Notes under the pieces: model-generated
What the model was told of the DNA's origin: nothing
The model's input: only the letters and a program-made list of their open reading frames with translations
The model's database searches: none
Translations under genes and position numbers: made by a program
Origin: Okapia johnstoni
Lineage: Eukaryota; Chordata; Mammalia; Artiodactyla; Giraffidae
DNA length: 64,000 bases
Direction of reading: 5' to 3'
Assembly: GCA_024291935.2 (NCBI GenBank)
Contig: CM044315.1
Location: forward strand, 75,312,385-75,376,384
Shown here: positions 55,050-64,000 of the stretch, piece after piece
How positions within the stretch are numbered: the stretch's first letter is position 1
Layout: each line of letters starts with the position of its first letter

Positions 55050-55240
55050 TTCTTATCTAGATGCAATGTGCCAGTTGATTACTTATATAATCTCACAGAT
55101 TCTTATAACAACTTTGTTAGAATAGTATTATCATCTCAATCCCAGACTGATTTTTAAAACAGTATCAAACATGAGTAATTATCTTGCCCAAGTTCACAAA
55201 ACCAGTGAGGAACTAGGTTTCAGTCTCAGGTATATCTATC
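55050..55240 (-). mobile_element. MIR SINE
   Basis: The order 'atgcaatgtgccagttg', 'ataatctcacagattcttataacaactttgttagaatagtattatcatctc', 'attatcttgcccaagttcacaaaaccagtgaggaactagg' is a near-complete reverse-complement MIR. Confidence 0.82.
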
Positions 55241-55254
55241 TGGAAAGTACAAGA

Positions 55255-55355
55255 TCTTATTCTCTTGGGTCAATGGACTTGGTTCAAATTTTAACTCGAC
55301 TACAAACTAGCTATGTAATTTTAAGTTACTTATTCTTGATACCACTTGCCTCACC
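55255..55355 (+). mobile_element. MIR SINE fragment
   Basis: The segment 'ggacttggttcaaattttaactcgactacaaactagctatgtaattttaagttacttattc' is MIR head to core on the plus strand. It forms an inverted pair with the preceding MIR. Confidence 0.7.
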
Positions 55356-55443
55356 CTAAAGAGGTGATAAATTGTCCATGTCCCAGAAAATTCATTATCC
55401 TCAAAACAAGTGAGCTAATACATCAGATATCAGCTTAGGATGA

Positions 55444-55657
55444 AAAGTGGTAATGAGAGTTAGTCACTCAATCGTGTCCAAATCTTTGTGACCCCATGGA
55501 CTGTAGCCCACCAGTCTCCTCTGTCCATGGAATTCTCCAGGCAAGAATTCTGGAGTGGGTTGCCATTTCCTTCTCCAGGGGATCTTCCCAACCCAGGGAT
55601 CAAACCCAGGTCTCCCATATTGCAGGCAAACTCTTTACCAACTGAGCAACCAGGGAA
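55444..55657 (-). mobile_element. Bov-tA SINE
   Basis: Complete reverse-complement Bov-tA. An 11-bp TSD, gcttaggatga, lies at 55433-55443 and 55658-55668. Confidence 0.95.
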
Positions 55658-55689
55658 GCTTAGGATGAGGTCCATAGGATGAAGACATA

Positions 55690-56880
55690 GAAAATCGTAG
55701 TAATTTTTGATCTATCTCCCAGAATAATGGAAATAAAAACAAAAATAAACAAATGGGACTTACTTAAACTCAAAAGCTTTTTCACACTAAAGGGAAGAAT
55801 AAACAAAACAGAAAGACAACCCTAGGCTGGGAGAAAATATTTGCAAATGATGTGAGCAGCAAGGAATTAGTCTCCAAAATTTACAAACTGCTTAGGATAC
55901 TTAACAGCATCAAAGCAAACAACGCAATCAAAAAACAAGCAGAACACCTACATAAATAGACATTTCTCCAAAGAATATATACAGATGGATAAGAGACACA
56001 TGAAAAGATATTCAACATCACTAATTATGGGAGAAATGGAAATCAAAACTACAATGGGATACCATCTCACACCACTCAGAATGGCTATGATAAAAAATAT
56101 CCACAAACCATAAATGCTGGAGAGGGTGTGATGAGAAGAGAACCCTCCAACACTGTTGGTAGGAATGTAAATTGGTACAGCGACTACTATAGTTTTTTTC
56201 CTTAAAAGCTCAAAATAGAGCTACCATATGACCTTACAATCCCACTCCTGGGCATTTATCTGCAAAAAAACAGGATGAAATGATACAGGCATCCCAATGT
56301 TCATTGCAGCGCTGTTTACAGGAGCAAAGACATGGAAACCACCTAAATGTCCATTGACAGAGGAAAGGCTAAAGAAGCTTGGTACATATATACAATGGAA
56401 TATTACTCAGCCATTAAAAAGAACAAAATAATGCCATTTGCAGCAACATGGATGTACCTAGAGAGTGTCATATTGAGTGAAGTAAGTCAGATAGGGAAGG
56501 AGAAATATTGTATGACATCATTTTATGTGGGATCTTAAAAGAACTGATGAACTTACAAAACAGAAAATGACTCATAGACTTAGAGAACAATTTTATGGTT
56601 GCCAAGGGAAAGAAGGGGAAGGAATAGTTATGCAGTTTGGGGTGGACATGTACACATTGTTTTATTTAAAATAGATATCCAACAAGGACCTACTGTATAG
56701 CATAGTGAACTCTGCTCAATGTTATGTGGCAGCCTAAATGGGAGGGGAGTTTGGGTAGAAATGGATACATGTATATGTATGGCTGAGTTCCTTTGCTGTT
56801 CACCTGAAACTATCATGGCATTGTTAATCAGCTATACTCCAATACAAAATGAAAAAGTTTAAAAAATAAATTAAAAAAAA
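55690..56880 (+). mobile_element. Ruminant L1 3' end (ORF2 C-terminus and 3' UTR)
   Basis: Sense L1 blocks in order: 'ggctgggagaaaatatttgcaaatgatg', 'gaaatcaaaactacaatgggataccatctcacac', 'cccaatgttcattgcagcgctgtttac', 'acaatggaatattactcagccattaaaaag', then a 3' UTR ending in 'gctatactccaatacaaaatg' and an A-rich tail. Strongly 5'-truncated, with several stops. It is the least diverged L1 here. Confidence 0.92.
56347..56538 (+). pseudogene. L1 ORF2p C-terminal remnant, 63 aa
   Basis: Carries the conserved C-terminal block (WYIYTMEYYSAIKKN, MPFAATWM, SEVSQ) and ends at the expected terminal region. Upstream frame is broken. Confidence 0.85.
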
Positions 56881-56914
56881 ATGCATGGGTGGAGAATCAT
56901 AAAAGAAGGTGTTC

Positions 56915-57040
56915 ACGAATTCCCTGGTGGTCCAGTGGTTAGGACTTGGCATTTTCATTGCCAGGACCCAAGATGGATTCCTGGTCAGGAAGCTAAGATC
57001 CTACAAGATATGCATCCACAAAGAAAGAAAGATTGTTTTC
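56915..57040 (+). mobile_element. CHR-2-type tRNA-derived SINE
   Basis: Head 'gaattccctggtggtccagtggttaggacttggca', body 'ttcctggtcaggaagctaagatcctacaagatatgc', then an aaagaaag tail. It lies just after the L1 A-rich tail. Confidence 0.88.
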
Positions 57041-57074
57041 TTTTTGCATTTGGTATCATAGAGAAAGTATATTT

Positions 57075-57312
57075 ATTGTCTAGACACTTAAGATTTAAGT
57101 TCTAGCTCTACCAATTAATAGTTCTGGGATCTGGGGGTGGGGGTGTAAGCCAGTTACCCTTTATTAGATTCAATTTCCTCATGTCTAAAGTTAGTCTAAA
57201 ATAAACAATTTTGTTTATGAATAGAGAAGCTAAATACTATAGTATATTTTAAACATCTGGGGAAAAGTTTTTGGCACGTAGTAGAATATGAATGATCAAT
57301 AAATATTCCACT
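57075..57312 (+). mobile_element. MIR SINE
   Basis: The order 'taagatttaagttctagctctacc', 'ccagttaccctttattagattcaatttcctcatgtctaaag', 'ggcacgtagtagaatatgaatgatcaataaata' is MIR with a GT-rich insert near 57130. Confidence 0.72.
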
Positions 57313-57945
57313 TTTTCATTTTTCATTCCAGCTTCACATATACACATTCTTTCTGTATTAGATCTCCTCTTGCATTTAGCATTAGTCTAGATCCTAAAAG
57401 TGCATCATGGCTCCCAGGTTCATTGGAAATGGATCTGACATCTGGAATTCCAGAAGAAAAAAGGGGAATTAAGCCCTGTGAGGTTCAAAGACCATTTGTC
57501 CCCCTTGATAGTGATTTTCTTAAATCAAACAGTAGCCAAGACCTTAGGAGAAATAATTGAACTGACAACAGGCAGGTCTGGTTTATTAATAATGGAATAG
57601 CCTTGGGCATTCTTGACTTAACGTAATGACAGAAAAGAGGTCGGAAACTGAAATGCCTAGAGAGAGGGTCAATGGCTAGGTCTCTGAGGAGAAAGGAAAA
57701 CATGAGTTATTCCTAAGACCTTATTTCATAGAACAAAGTATTTTATGGTAGTCCCAAATATGAATCCAGAGGAAATGGTTTTGGTGTTCTATTTTTGAAG
57801 GAAAACAAAATTTAAAGGCTTCAGAAATTGCCCACTATATTTATATTTATTTTTGCCCTTATTTTGGAAAACATACTTGATTGGAGTTATGAAATTGGAA
57901 CCTTAGTGAGTAACTTAAGAGATCTTGGCTGTCTTAACTCTTTTA
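57313..57945. other. Unassigned stretch
   Basis: A 72-aa minus-strand frame (57485-57703) has no domain. No nameable repeat. Confidence 0.4.
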
Positions 57946-57949
57946 TTCC

Positions 57950-58160
57950 TTGAGTTTAGATATCAGTTCTCCATCTGTTAGTTGTACGACTTAAGACAGG
58001 TAGACATCACTGAACCTCAGTTTCCACATCTGTAAAATGGAGATGTTTATATTTTAATATAATTGTAAGAGAATATTAAAAAATTTTTAAGTGTATACAA
58101 TTTCTGGCATTTGACATTAATACCTCACACAATAAATATTTATTCAGTGAATTAATACAT
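57950..58160 (+). mobile_element. MIR SINE
   Basis: The order 'ttgtacgacttaagacaggtagacatcactgaacctcagtttccacatctgtaaaatggagatg', 'ttctggcatttgacattaa', 'aataaatatttattcag' follows MIR. Confidence 0.8.
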
Positions 58161-58774
58161 GAATTTTGATGCTTCTGTTTTTCACTGCCTTTGGACAGAA
58201 AGGCCAGCCTATGGTAACCTCTTGAAAGCCTTTCATTTTCTTTGACTATTCAGGCTGCTCTTGCCCTGATCCTCATCCTTTTTCCTTTGGACTATTTCAG
58301 TGGTCATTTAATGCTTTTAACCCCAATTCTCTTTTCTTTGCCCATCTGTCCTCCCCACTTGTGATAAAGTTGTTTATTAAAATAAAGGCCTGATTTCTTT
58401 TAACTCTACTATACTTCTGGAAGGGTTTCAGTCATCTAAAACATTCCACTCCCCCATTGTAAAGGTGGGACCCAGGGAGGGAAGGAACTCACCTATGTGT
58501 CTGTGCTCCTGTAAACTGATACTGAGGTTACGATTGAGCCCAGTACTCCTGGCCCCTAGCAGAAGATAACAAAAAGGGAGAAAACGTATATTCTGTAGTT
58601 CTAGTCAAAGGGGTGCTGAGCAGTTACAGAAGTTTTTAATTTCAATTTTTCACTAAGTTATTGTCTTTAGTTTTGTTGAGCTTCAAATGCACCACTGTTA
58701 TTATAATGATATTATTCATTTCCATGGAAATTCTAGGTGAGCCTAGAGAGAAGGCACAATTAATAAAATAACTA
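58161..58774. other. Unassigned, possible L2 remnant at left
   Basis: At 58190-58400 'aggctgctcttgccctgatcc' and 'cctccccacttgtgataaagttg' are vaguely L2-like. The rest is unrecognised. Confidence 0.4.
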
Positions 58775-59012
58775 AAACTTATATAGCATTCACTATGTAC
58801 CAAGCAAAGTTCCAAGCACTGTACATTAAATCATTTCTCATCAGTAACCCTAGGTACCATTATTATCCCAATTTTTCAGATGAGGAAACTGAGGCAAAGA
58901 AAGATTTAGTAGCTTTGGCAAGGTCACAGACTGAGAGTGGTAGAATGGGATTAAAACTAAGCCTTCCAGATTCCAGAGTCTGTGTTCTTGGTTACTATGC
59001 TAAGCTAGCAGA
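58775..59012 (-). mobile_element. MIR SINE, well preserved
   Basis: Nearly complete reverse-complement MIR: 'agcattcactatgtaccaagcaaagttccaagcactgtac', 'attatcccaatttttcagatgaggaaactgaggcaaag', 'ttggcaaggtcacagactgagagtgg', 'ccttccagattccagagtctg'. Confidence 0.9.
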
Positions 59013-59766
59013 AACACTGAATTTCTATGAATATCATTTGTTCTCACTATGTTGGTAGCTAGTTCATAAGGTTTCCCTTAACCCTGCTTTTTACTTCCAG
59101 TTCTAATTATCAGAAAGGGGCAACTTGAATAGCACAGTATTCTGATAAACTTTTCCCTCTTTCTTTCTCAGAGAGTCATTTTCAACATTGTTAACTTCAG
59201 CAAAACTAAAAGTCTTTATAGAGATGGGATGGCCCCTATGGTGAAATCTACCAGCAGACCAAAATGGTAAGTCACCCACAGAATGGACCTCCTTTTGATT
59301 GGAGAATGTGACCCAGGGCTCCAATTTATCTGCTCTACTGGCCCTAAGAAGAGTTCAGTGAGTTTCTGCATGTTCATTGTCTGGGCTCTAGGCACTGCTC
59401 TTTGAGAATGTTGGAAAAGAAAACATGGCTCCATGTTTGGAATTACTAGCATTCTCTTATGAGGGAATGTATAGTCTGCTATTTGATGAGATAAACTTCC
59501 TGTCTTATTTGGCTTTTATCATGACATCTTTGGAGGCAAAGAGCTGACTCTGTTTTTGTTTTTTCTTTTCTAACCTGGGCAAAGATATTGTACTTTGACC
59601 CAGGAAAATATTGGGAACTACAGTTTTGCAGAGTTTCCTTGTTTTGCTTGTTTGTTGTGGTTTCTTTGTGTAGATATGGTGTGAATATTTCTGTATGCTA
59701 AAGTTCTATTTGTCCCATTGCTATAGTGTAGCTGAGGACAGTTGGATAGGATTACTTAATAATAGT
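59013..59766. other. Unassigned stretch
   Basis: Short minus-strand frames of 73 and 78 aa have no domain. No nameable repeat. Confidence 0.4.
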
Positions 59767-59786
59767 AATGATGATGATGATGATAA
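59767..59786 (+). repeat. Short (GAT)n run
   Basis: About five GAT/ATG units at the edge of the MIR. Confidence 0.8.
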
Positions 59787-59995
59787 TGTTAATAATAACT
59801 ACTGTCACTTACTGAGAAAATCTGTTCTTTGTCAGATGTTTTATATTTGATGTTACTATTCTCACAACATTTTTGCAAGGGAGATTATTTTAAAGATCCC
59901 TATATTACAGATGAAGAGATTGGGGCTAGGATAAGTTAAGTACTTTCTCATGACCATAAATACTAAGGGGAAGAGCCTGTGTTATTGTTATTATC
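59787..59995 (-). mobile_element. MIR SINE
   Basis: The order 'actattctcacaacatttttgcaagggagattatttt', 'attacagatgaagagattggggctagg', 'taagtactttctcatgaccataaatac' is a reverse-complement MIR. Confidence 0.75.
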
Positions 59996-60099
59996 CCACA
60001 CTGCCATTCAAACTGATTACTTTGTTCATCCGTTCATCCATTTATTCGTTCAACATTGATTGAGTGCACCAAAATGAGAGTTTTTAAAGCCAGAAACCA

Positions 60100-60235
60100 A
60101 GTGTTACTCACCTATCACACAGTAGGTGTTAAGTGAATGCTTGTTGAGCTGAACTGAATTCATGATGAGAATTTACATGTAAAGTGCCTGGCACTTGCTA
60201 AGTACTCAATAAATGTCATCTGTTATTAATAGTAT
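60100..60235 (+). mobile_element. MIR/L2 3' tails
   Basis: 'cacacagtaggtgttaagtgaatgcttgttgagctgaactgaa' is an L2-type tail, followed by 'gtaaagtgcctggcacttgctaagtactcaataaatg', a MIR-type tail. Confidence 0.6.
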
Positions 60236-61603
60236 TTTGTAGAATACTCTACAAATGCAAGGAATTGTTAATATTATTCTAGCTTTGATCCCTGTTCAAA
60301 TTTTAATGACTAGTGAGAAGATCATCTCCAAATGTCTATATTTATAGAAAGCTAGCTATTCATAAATATTGAATTGTGCTTTTATCAAGAAATGATACTT
60401 GGCAATTTTCTATAAATGCTGGGCTGGGAAACTCAGGTTTGTAAAAGTGTAGGCATTTGATGATGATAATAAAAACTGTTTATTAAAGGTAAAAATATCT
60501 TCCTGGGCCTATTTCTTTCTTTCTTTTTTTTTTTTTACTTTACTAAGTCAAATTAACTATACTGTGGTTTCTCAGTTTCCTTTAAACATTGGGATCTGAA
60601 CAGGAGGCAGACCTTTGCTGTGAGTTTCTGAATTCAGCCTGAGTTGATAATAACAAAACACTTCTTTCTGTTAACAGGCATACATGCAGATGTGTGCTTC
60701 AAATCTTGTCAACAAAGCATATCACTGTTGATCTGCTCACAGGGGCCTTAAAATAACATTGTCCTTTTATGAGACTCTGTGTTGGGATCTTACATAGTGG
60801 TAATAACCATTTGGTTTCCTCAAGTGTTCAGTTCTGGAGTCTTTTTGTGTGCTTTTGAAAACCATTCTGCCTTAATTATTTCATTTTGTTTTGTTTCTCA
60901 TGCACTACCATTTGGGTCCTCTCTTTGACAAGATTTTGAAATATTAATGACTCTTTATATTTATGTTATAATGTCTTAGAATTAAGTCAGCATTCTCATC
61001 CAGTGTTGGCAGGCTCTGAGCAAAATCCACTATGTGGTCATTGTACTTCTCTAATGGTCTACAGAGGTTTAAAGTTTCAGAACCAAGTTTGTTGTAGTTG
61101 AAACCAATAAGGCACAAGGTACCAGAATAAGTCAAATCATTGACATGTTTAATCTCTCAGAGAGATTTTTCTTTTTTATTCCCAGACTTTGAATGGGAAG
61201 CTTTTCATCTTCTTTCACACTATCCTTTATTCAAGCAAGATGTTTGGAGATTTATTTAGCTAATAGGACTTTATTGAACACTTTAATGTGCCATGTGCTA
61301 TAAATATAGATATTGGGGATATACTGTATGAATATGACAGAAACAATCTGTTCCAAAAGAGAAATTTCATATTAGAATTTTATTAACTGATCTCTGTAGG
61401 CCATGATTATTACCTTTTTTTTTCTACTGCTTTGTTCTGAAGATCCTTTCTGTGTGCTTTCTGCCTAGGACTTTCTTCTGTTCCTTGTGTTGATTACTGG
61501 TACCAGAACCTGTTTTCCAGTAATCATCATCCTAAATGTTCCCAGAGTAACATAAAGAAATGTATGTGACTGTTTGGCTCTCAGATTATTAGATTTTACT
61601 GGT
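60236..61603. other. 1.4 kb without a recognised feature
   Basis: Contains a T15 run near 60523-60537 and an acceptor-like pyrimidine stretch (cttctttctgttaacag, 60661-60677). At 61255-61370 there is a fragment like the old repeat at 20855. No supported exon or gene. Confidence 0.4.
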
Positions 61604-61610
61604 CCTATGG

Positions 61611-61781
61611 AGTTTGTAGCCTGCCAGACACCTCTGTCCATGGGATTCTCCAGGCAAGAATACTAGAGTGGGTTGTCATGCCCTCCTCCAAGGGATCTTC
61701 CAGAGCCAGGAGTCGAACCTGTCTCTTATGTCTCCTGCATTGGCAGGCAGATTCTTTACCACTAGCACCATCTGGGAAGCC
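61611..61781 (-). mobile_element. Bov-tA SINE, tail-truncated
   Basis: Reverse-complement Bov-tA missing the outermost tail. A 7-bp TSD, cctatgg, lies at 61604-61610 and 61782-61788. Confidence 0.9.
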
Positions 61782-61789
61782 CCTATGGG

Positions 61790-62209
61790 CTTTACCTAAT
61801 TTAATATTATAATAGGCCTTGGAAATATCCTTACCTTGTGACAAACATTAGAAACCATAAACTTTCTGGATGAAATATATACCAAATTGGGAAAGCAAAC
61901 TTTCTTCACATTTTCAAGGTGAAATAAGCTTTCCTCTTCACCTCTCACAGGGGTCTGTAATTGATTCTAACCAAAGATACCTTCAGGCCTTAGCATGGAT
62001 CTGGTAATCAATTAACTGTGGAAAGCAGATAAGCAAAAGAAGCAACTAAAAAGCCATTATGCAGATAAACATATGACTTCTCAAGGCTGTTCTGCCTTGA
62101 GATAAAAATCAGCATAACTAGCAACAAAATGGAGAAACTGAAAGATTTAGAAGTTTTCTGCCTATTTTAGTTCATTCTAATTCTGTTTACATATTGGACT
62201 TCTAAGGAT
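61790..62209. other. Unassigned stretch
   Basis: No gene or nameable repeat. Confidence 0.4.
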
Positions 62210-62914
62210 TGTTGGTGGTTAGTGGAGGTGATAGAATTCCAGCTGAGCTATTTCAAATTCTAAAAGATGATGATATGAAAGTGCTGCACTCAATATGCCA
62301 GCAAATTTGGAAAACTCAGCAGTTGCCACAGGACTGGAAAAGGTCAGCTTTCATTTCAATCCCAAAGAAAGGCAATGCCAAAAAATGTTCAAACTACTGC
62401 ACAATTGCACTCATCTCACACACTAGCATAGTAGTGCTCACAATTCTCCAAGCTATGTGAACAGTATGTGAATTCAACAGTGTGTGAACCAAGAACTTCC
62501 AGATATTCAAGCTGGATTTAGGAAAGGTAGAGGAACGAGAGATCAAATTGCCAATATCCGCAGGATCATTAAAAAATCAAGAGTTTCAGAAAAACATCTA
62601 CATCTGCTTCATTGACTATGCCAAAGGCTTTGACTGTGTGGATCAGAACAAACTGGGAAATTCTGCAAGAGATGGAAACACCAGACTACCTTGCCTGGCT
62701 CCTGAGATATCTGTATGCAGGTCAAGAAGCAACAGTTAGAACTGGACATGGAACAACAGACTGGTTCCAAATTGGGAAAGGATTATGTCAAGGCTGTATA
62801 TTGTCACCCTGCTTATTTAACTTATATGCAGAGTACATCATGCAAAATGCCACTCTAGATGAAGCACAGGCTGGAATCAAGATTGCTGGGAGAAATAAGA
62901 ATAACCTCAGATAA
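62209..62914 (+). pseudogene. BovB RT palm remnant (copy 10), fragmented
   Basis: Three overlapping frames: motif 1/2 (62209-62460: GGDRIPAELFQILKD, QDWKRSAFISIPKKGN), motif A (62548-62739: FIDYAKGFDCVDQNKL, with KAFD changed to KGFD) and motif B (62612-62914: QGCILSPCLFNLYAEY). At motif C a TAA stop falls just before the expected YADD (around 62912-62920), which is itself degraded. The RT is dead. Confidence 0.83.
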
Positions 62915-63690
62915 GCATATGACCCCACCCTTATGGTAGAAACTGAAGAGGAACTAAAGAGCCTCTTGATGAAAGTGACAGAGGAGAGTGAAAAAGTTGG
63001 CTTAAAACTCCACAGTCAAAAACCAAAGATCATGGCATCTGGTCCCATCACTTCATGGCAAGTTTACAGGGAAACAACGGAAGCAAGGACAGTCTTTATT
63101 TTCTTGGGCTCCAAAATCATGCAGATGGTGACTGCAGCCATGAAATTAAAAGACACTTGCTCCTTGGAAGAAAAGCTATGACCAATCTAGACAGTATATT
63201 AAAAAACAGAGGCATCACTTTGCCGATAAAGGTCCATCTAGTCAAAGCTATGGTTTTTCCCAATAGTTGTGTATGATTGTGGAGTTGGACCTTTAAGAAA
63301 ACTGAGTGCTGAAGAATTGATGCTTTTGAATTCTGGTGTTGGAGAAGACTCTTGAGAGACCCTTGGACTGCAAGAAAATCAAACCAGTCAATCCTAAAGG
63401 AGTTCAGTCCTGAATATTCATTGAAAGGACTGATGCTGAAGCTGAAGCTCCAATCCTTTGGCCACCTGCTGCGAAGAACTGACTCCCTTGAAAAAACTCT
63501 GATGCTGGGAAAGATTGAAGGAAGGAGGAGAATGGGATGACAGAAGATGAGATGGCTGGATAGCATCACCGACTTGATGGACATGAGTTTGAACAAGTTC
63601 CAGAAGTTGGTGATGGACAGGGAATCCTGGTGAGCTACAGTCCATGGGGTCACAAAGAGTCAGATGTGACTGAGCAACTGATCTGATTGA
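62210..63690 (+). mobile_element. BovB LINE copy 10, 5'-truncated
   Basis: Plus-strand BovB of about 1.48 kb, starting in RT motif 1 (agtggaggtgatagaattccagctgagc) and ending gagcaactgatctgattgaacgactgagga. No convincing TSD. It is one of three plus-strand BovBs and the only one with the RT core. Confidence 0.92.
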
Positions 63691-63804
63691 ACGACTGAGG
63701 ACTCTATAGCATCAAATTTTTTCAACCATAACTGATTAATATTTTTTACTGTTGTCAAAGATTGAAATTTCTATGTGCTGGAAGCTGCAGGAAACCGGCA
63801 TTAA

Positions 63805-63905
63805 AAAACAGCCAATATCTGTATCCTCACCTATGAAGAAACTAACCCTAAGATGTTTTCACAGCTAGTGACTTGTAACATCAGCCAGAGATCTCAGGAC
63901 TCCAT
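63805..63905 (-). mobile_element. MIR SINE fragment (weak)
   Basis: The segment 'cctatgaagaaactaaccctaagatgttttcacagctagtgacttgtaacatcagccagagatctcaggactcc' follows the reverse-complement MIR core and head. Confidence 0.5.
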
Positions 63906-64000
63906 CTTTACTGTTTCTTGTATTTTCCATGCAGGGGAAGGGTGGATGAGCAGACACAGAGTCAGGGAGTAGCATGAAGCTCTGTGGCCTTTGGTAAATC
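63906..64000. other. Unassigned right edge
   Basis: No feature recognised in the last 95 bp. Confidence 0.4.

Noticed and set aside
60661..60720. Possible exon after a pyrimidine-rich acceptor-like site
   Set aside because: A single acceptor-like motif with no supported open frame, donor or neighbouring exons is not evidence for a gene.
62200..63700. TSD for BovB copy 10 (ctaagga / ctgagga)
   Set aside because: The match is short and imperfect, and the right copy may be part of the BovB tail.

Overview
The window looks like intergenic or deep intronic DNA from a ruminant nuclear genome (bovid or a close pecoran relative). The diagnostic evidence is the repeat content. It holds many copies of the RTE-type LINE BovB, many Bov-tA SINEs (tRNA-Glu head fused to a BovB-like tail) and Bov-A2 SINEs with CAG/CTG runs. 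It also holds CHR-2-type SINEs and an L1 3' end of the ruminant type, on a background of older mammalian MIR, L2, L1M, MLT1 and Tigger/mariner copies. I find no credible host protein-coding gene, no tRNA, rRNA or snRNA gene and no CRISPR array. Nearly all longer open frames are BovB reverse-transcriptase remnants, their antisense shadows, or SINE sequence. Families were recognised by reading against remembered consensus sequences. No alignment was run, so subfamily names and outer edges are approximate, while target-site duplications (TSDs) are read directly.

Layout. 0.5-3.7 kb: old, nearly complete BovB (minus) with a nested Bov-A2. 4.0-5.9 kb: MIR and an L1 3' region. 6.2-7.3 kb: two MIRs, one carrying a Bov-tA inside a Bov-tA. 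7.5-11.4 kb: L2, MIR and unassigned DNA. 11.4-12.1 kb: MLT1 LTR with a nested Bov-tA. 12.26-15.94 kb: a BovB whose 5' third is inverted, flanked by a perfect 13-bp TSD. 16.07-18.63 kb: another BovB. 18.7-26.5 kb: MIR, L1, SINEs and a 1.3 kb repeat-poor stretch (22.4-23.7 kb). 26.6-31.2 kb: two truncated BovBs, L2 and a palindromic mariner MITE. 31.5-37.9 kb: L1 pieces, Tigger, CHR-2, L2, MIR and two Bov-A2. 37.9-40.5 kb: BovB with a nested Bov-A. 40.8-46.0 kb: L1, SINEs, plus-strand BovB 3' ends and two long dinucleotide microsatellites. 47.5-48.3 kb: short BovB. 48.6-52.7 kb: L1 cut by SINEs. 52.9-57.3 kb: SINEs, MIRs, a ruminant L1 3' end and CHR-2. 57.3-62.2 kb: mostly MIR and unassigned DNA. 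62.2-63.7 kb: plus-strand BovB.

The repeats form one system. BovB and L1 supply the reverse-transcription machinery, and the short SINEs are passengers. Every BovB here is truncated, inverted or broken by stops and frameshifts, so none looks able to move. The most informative locus is the twin-primed BovB at 12.26-15.94 kb. I saw nothing that amounts to a new biological system; the notable items are insertion-mechanism records, a hairpin MITE and a few unexplained single-copy stretches.
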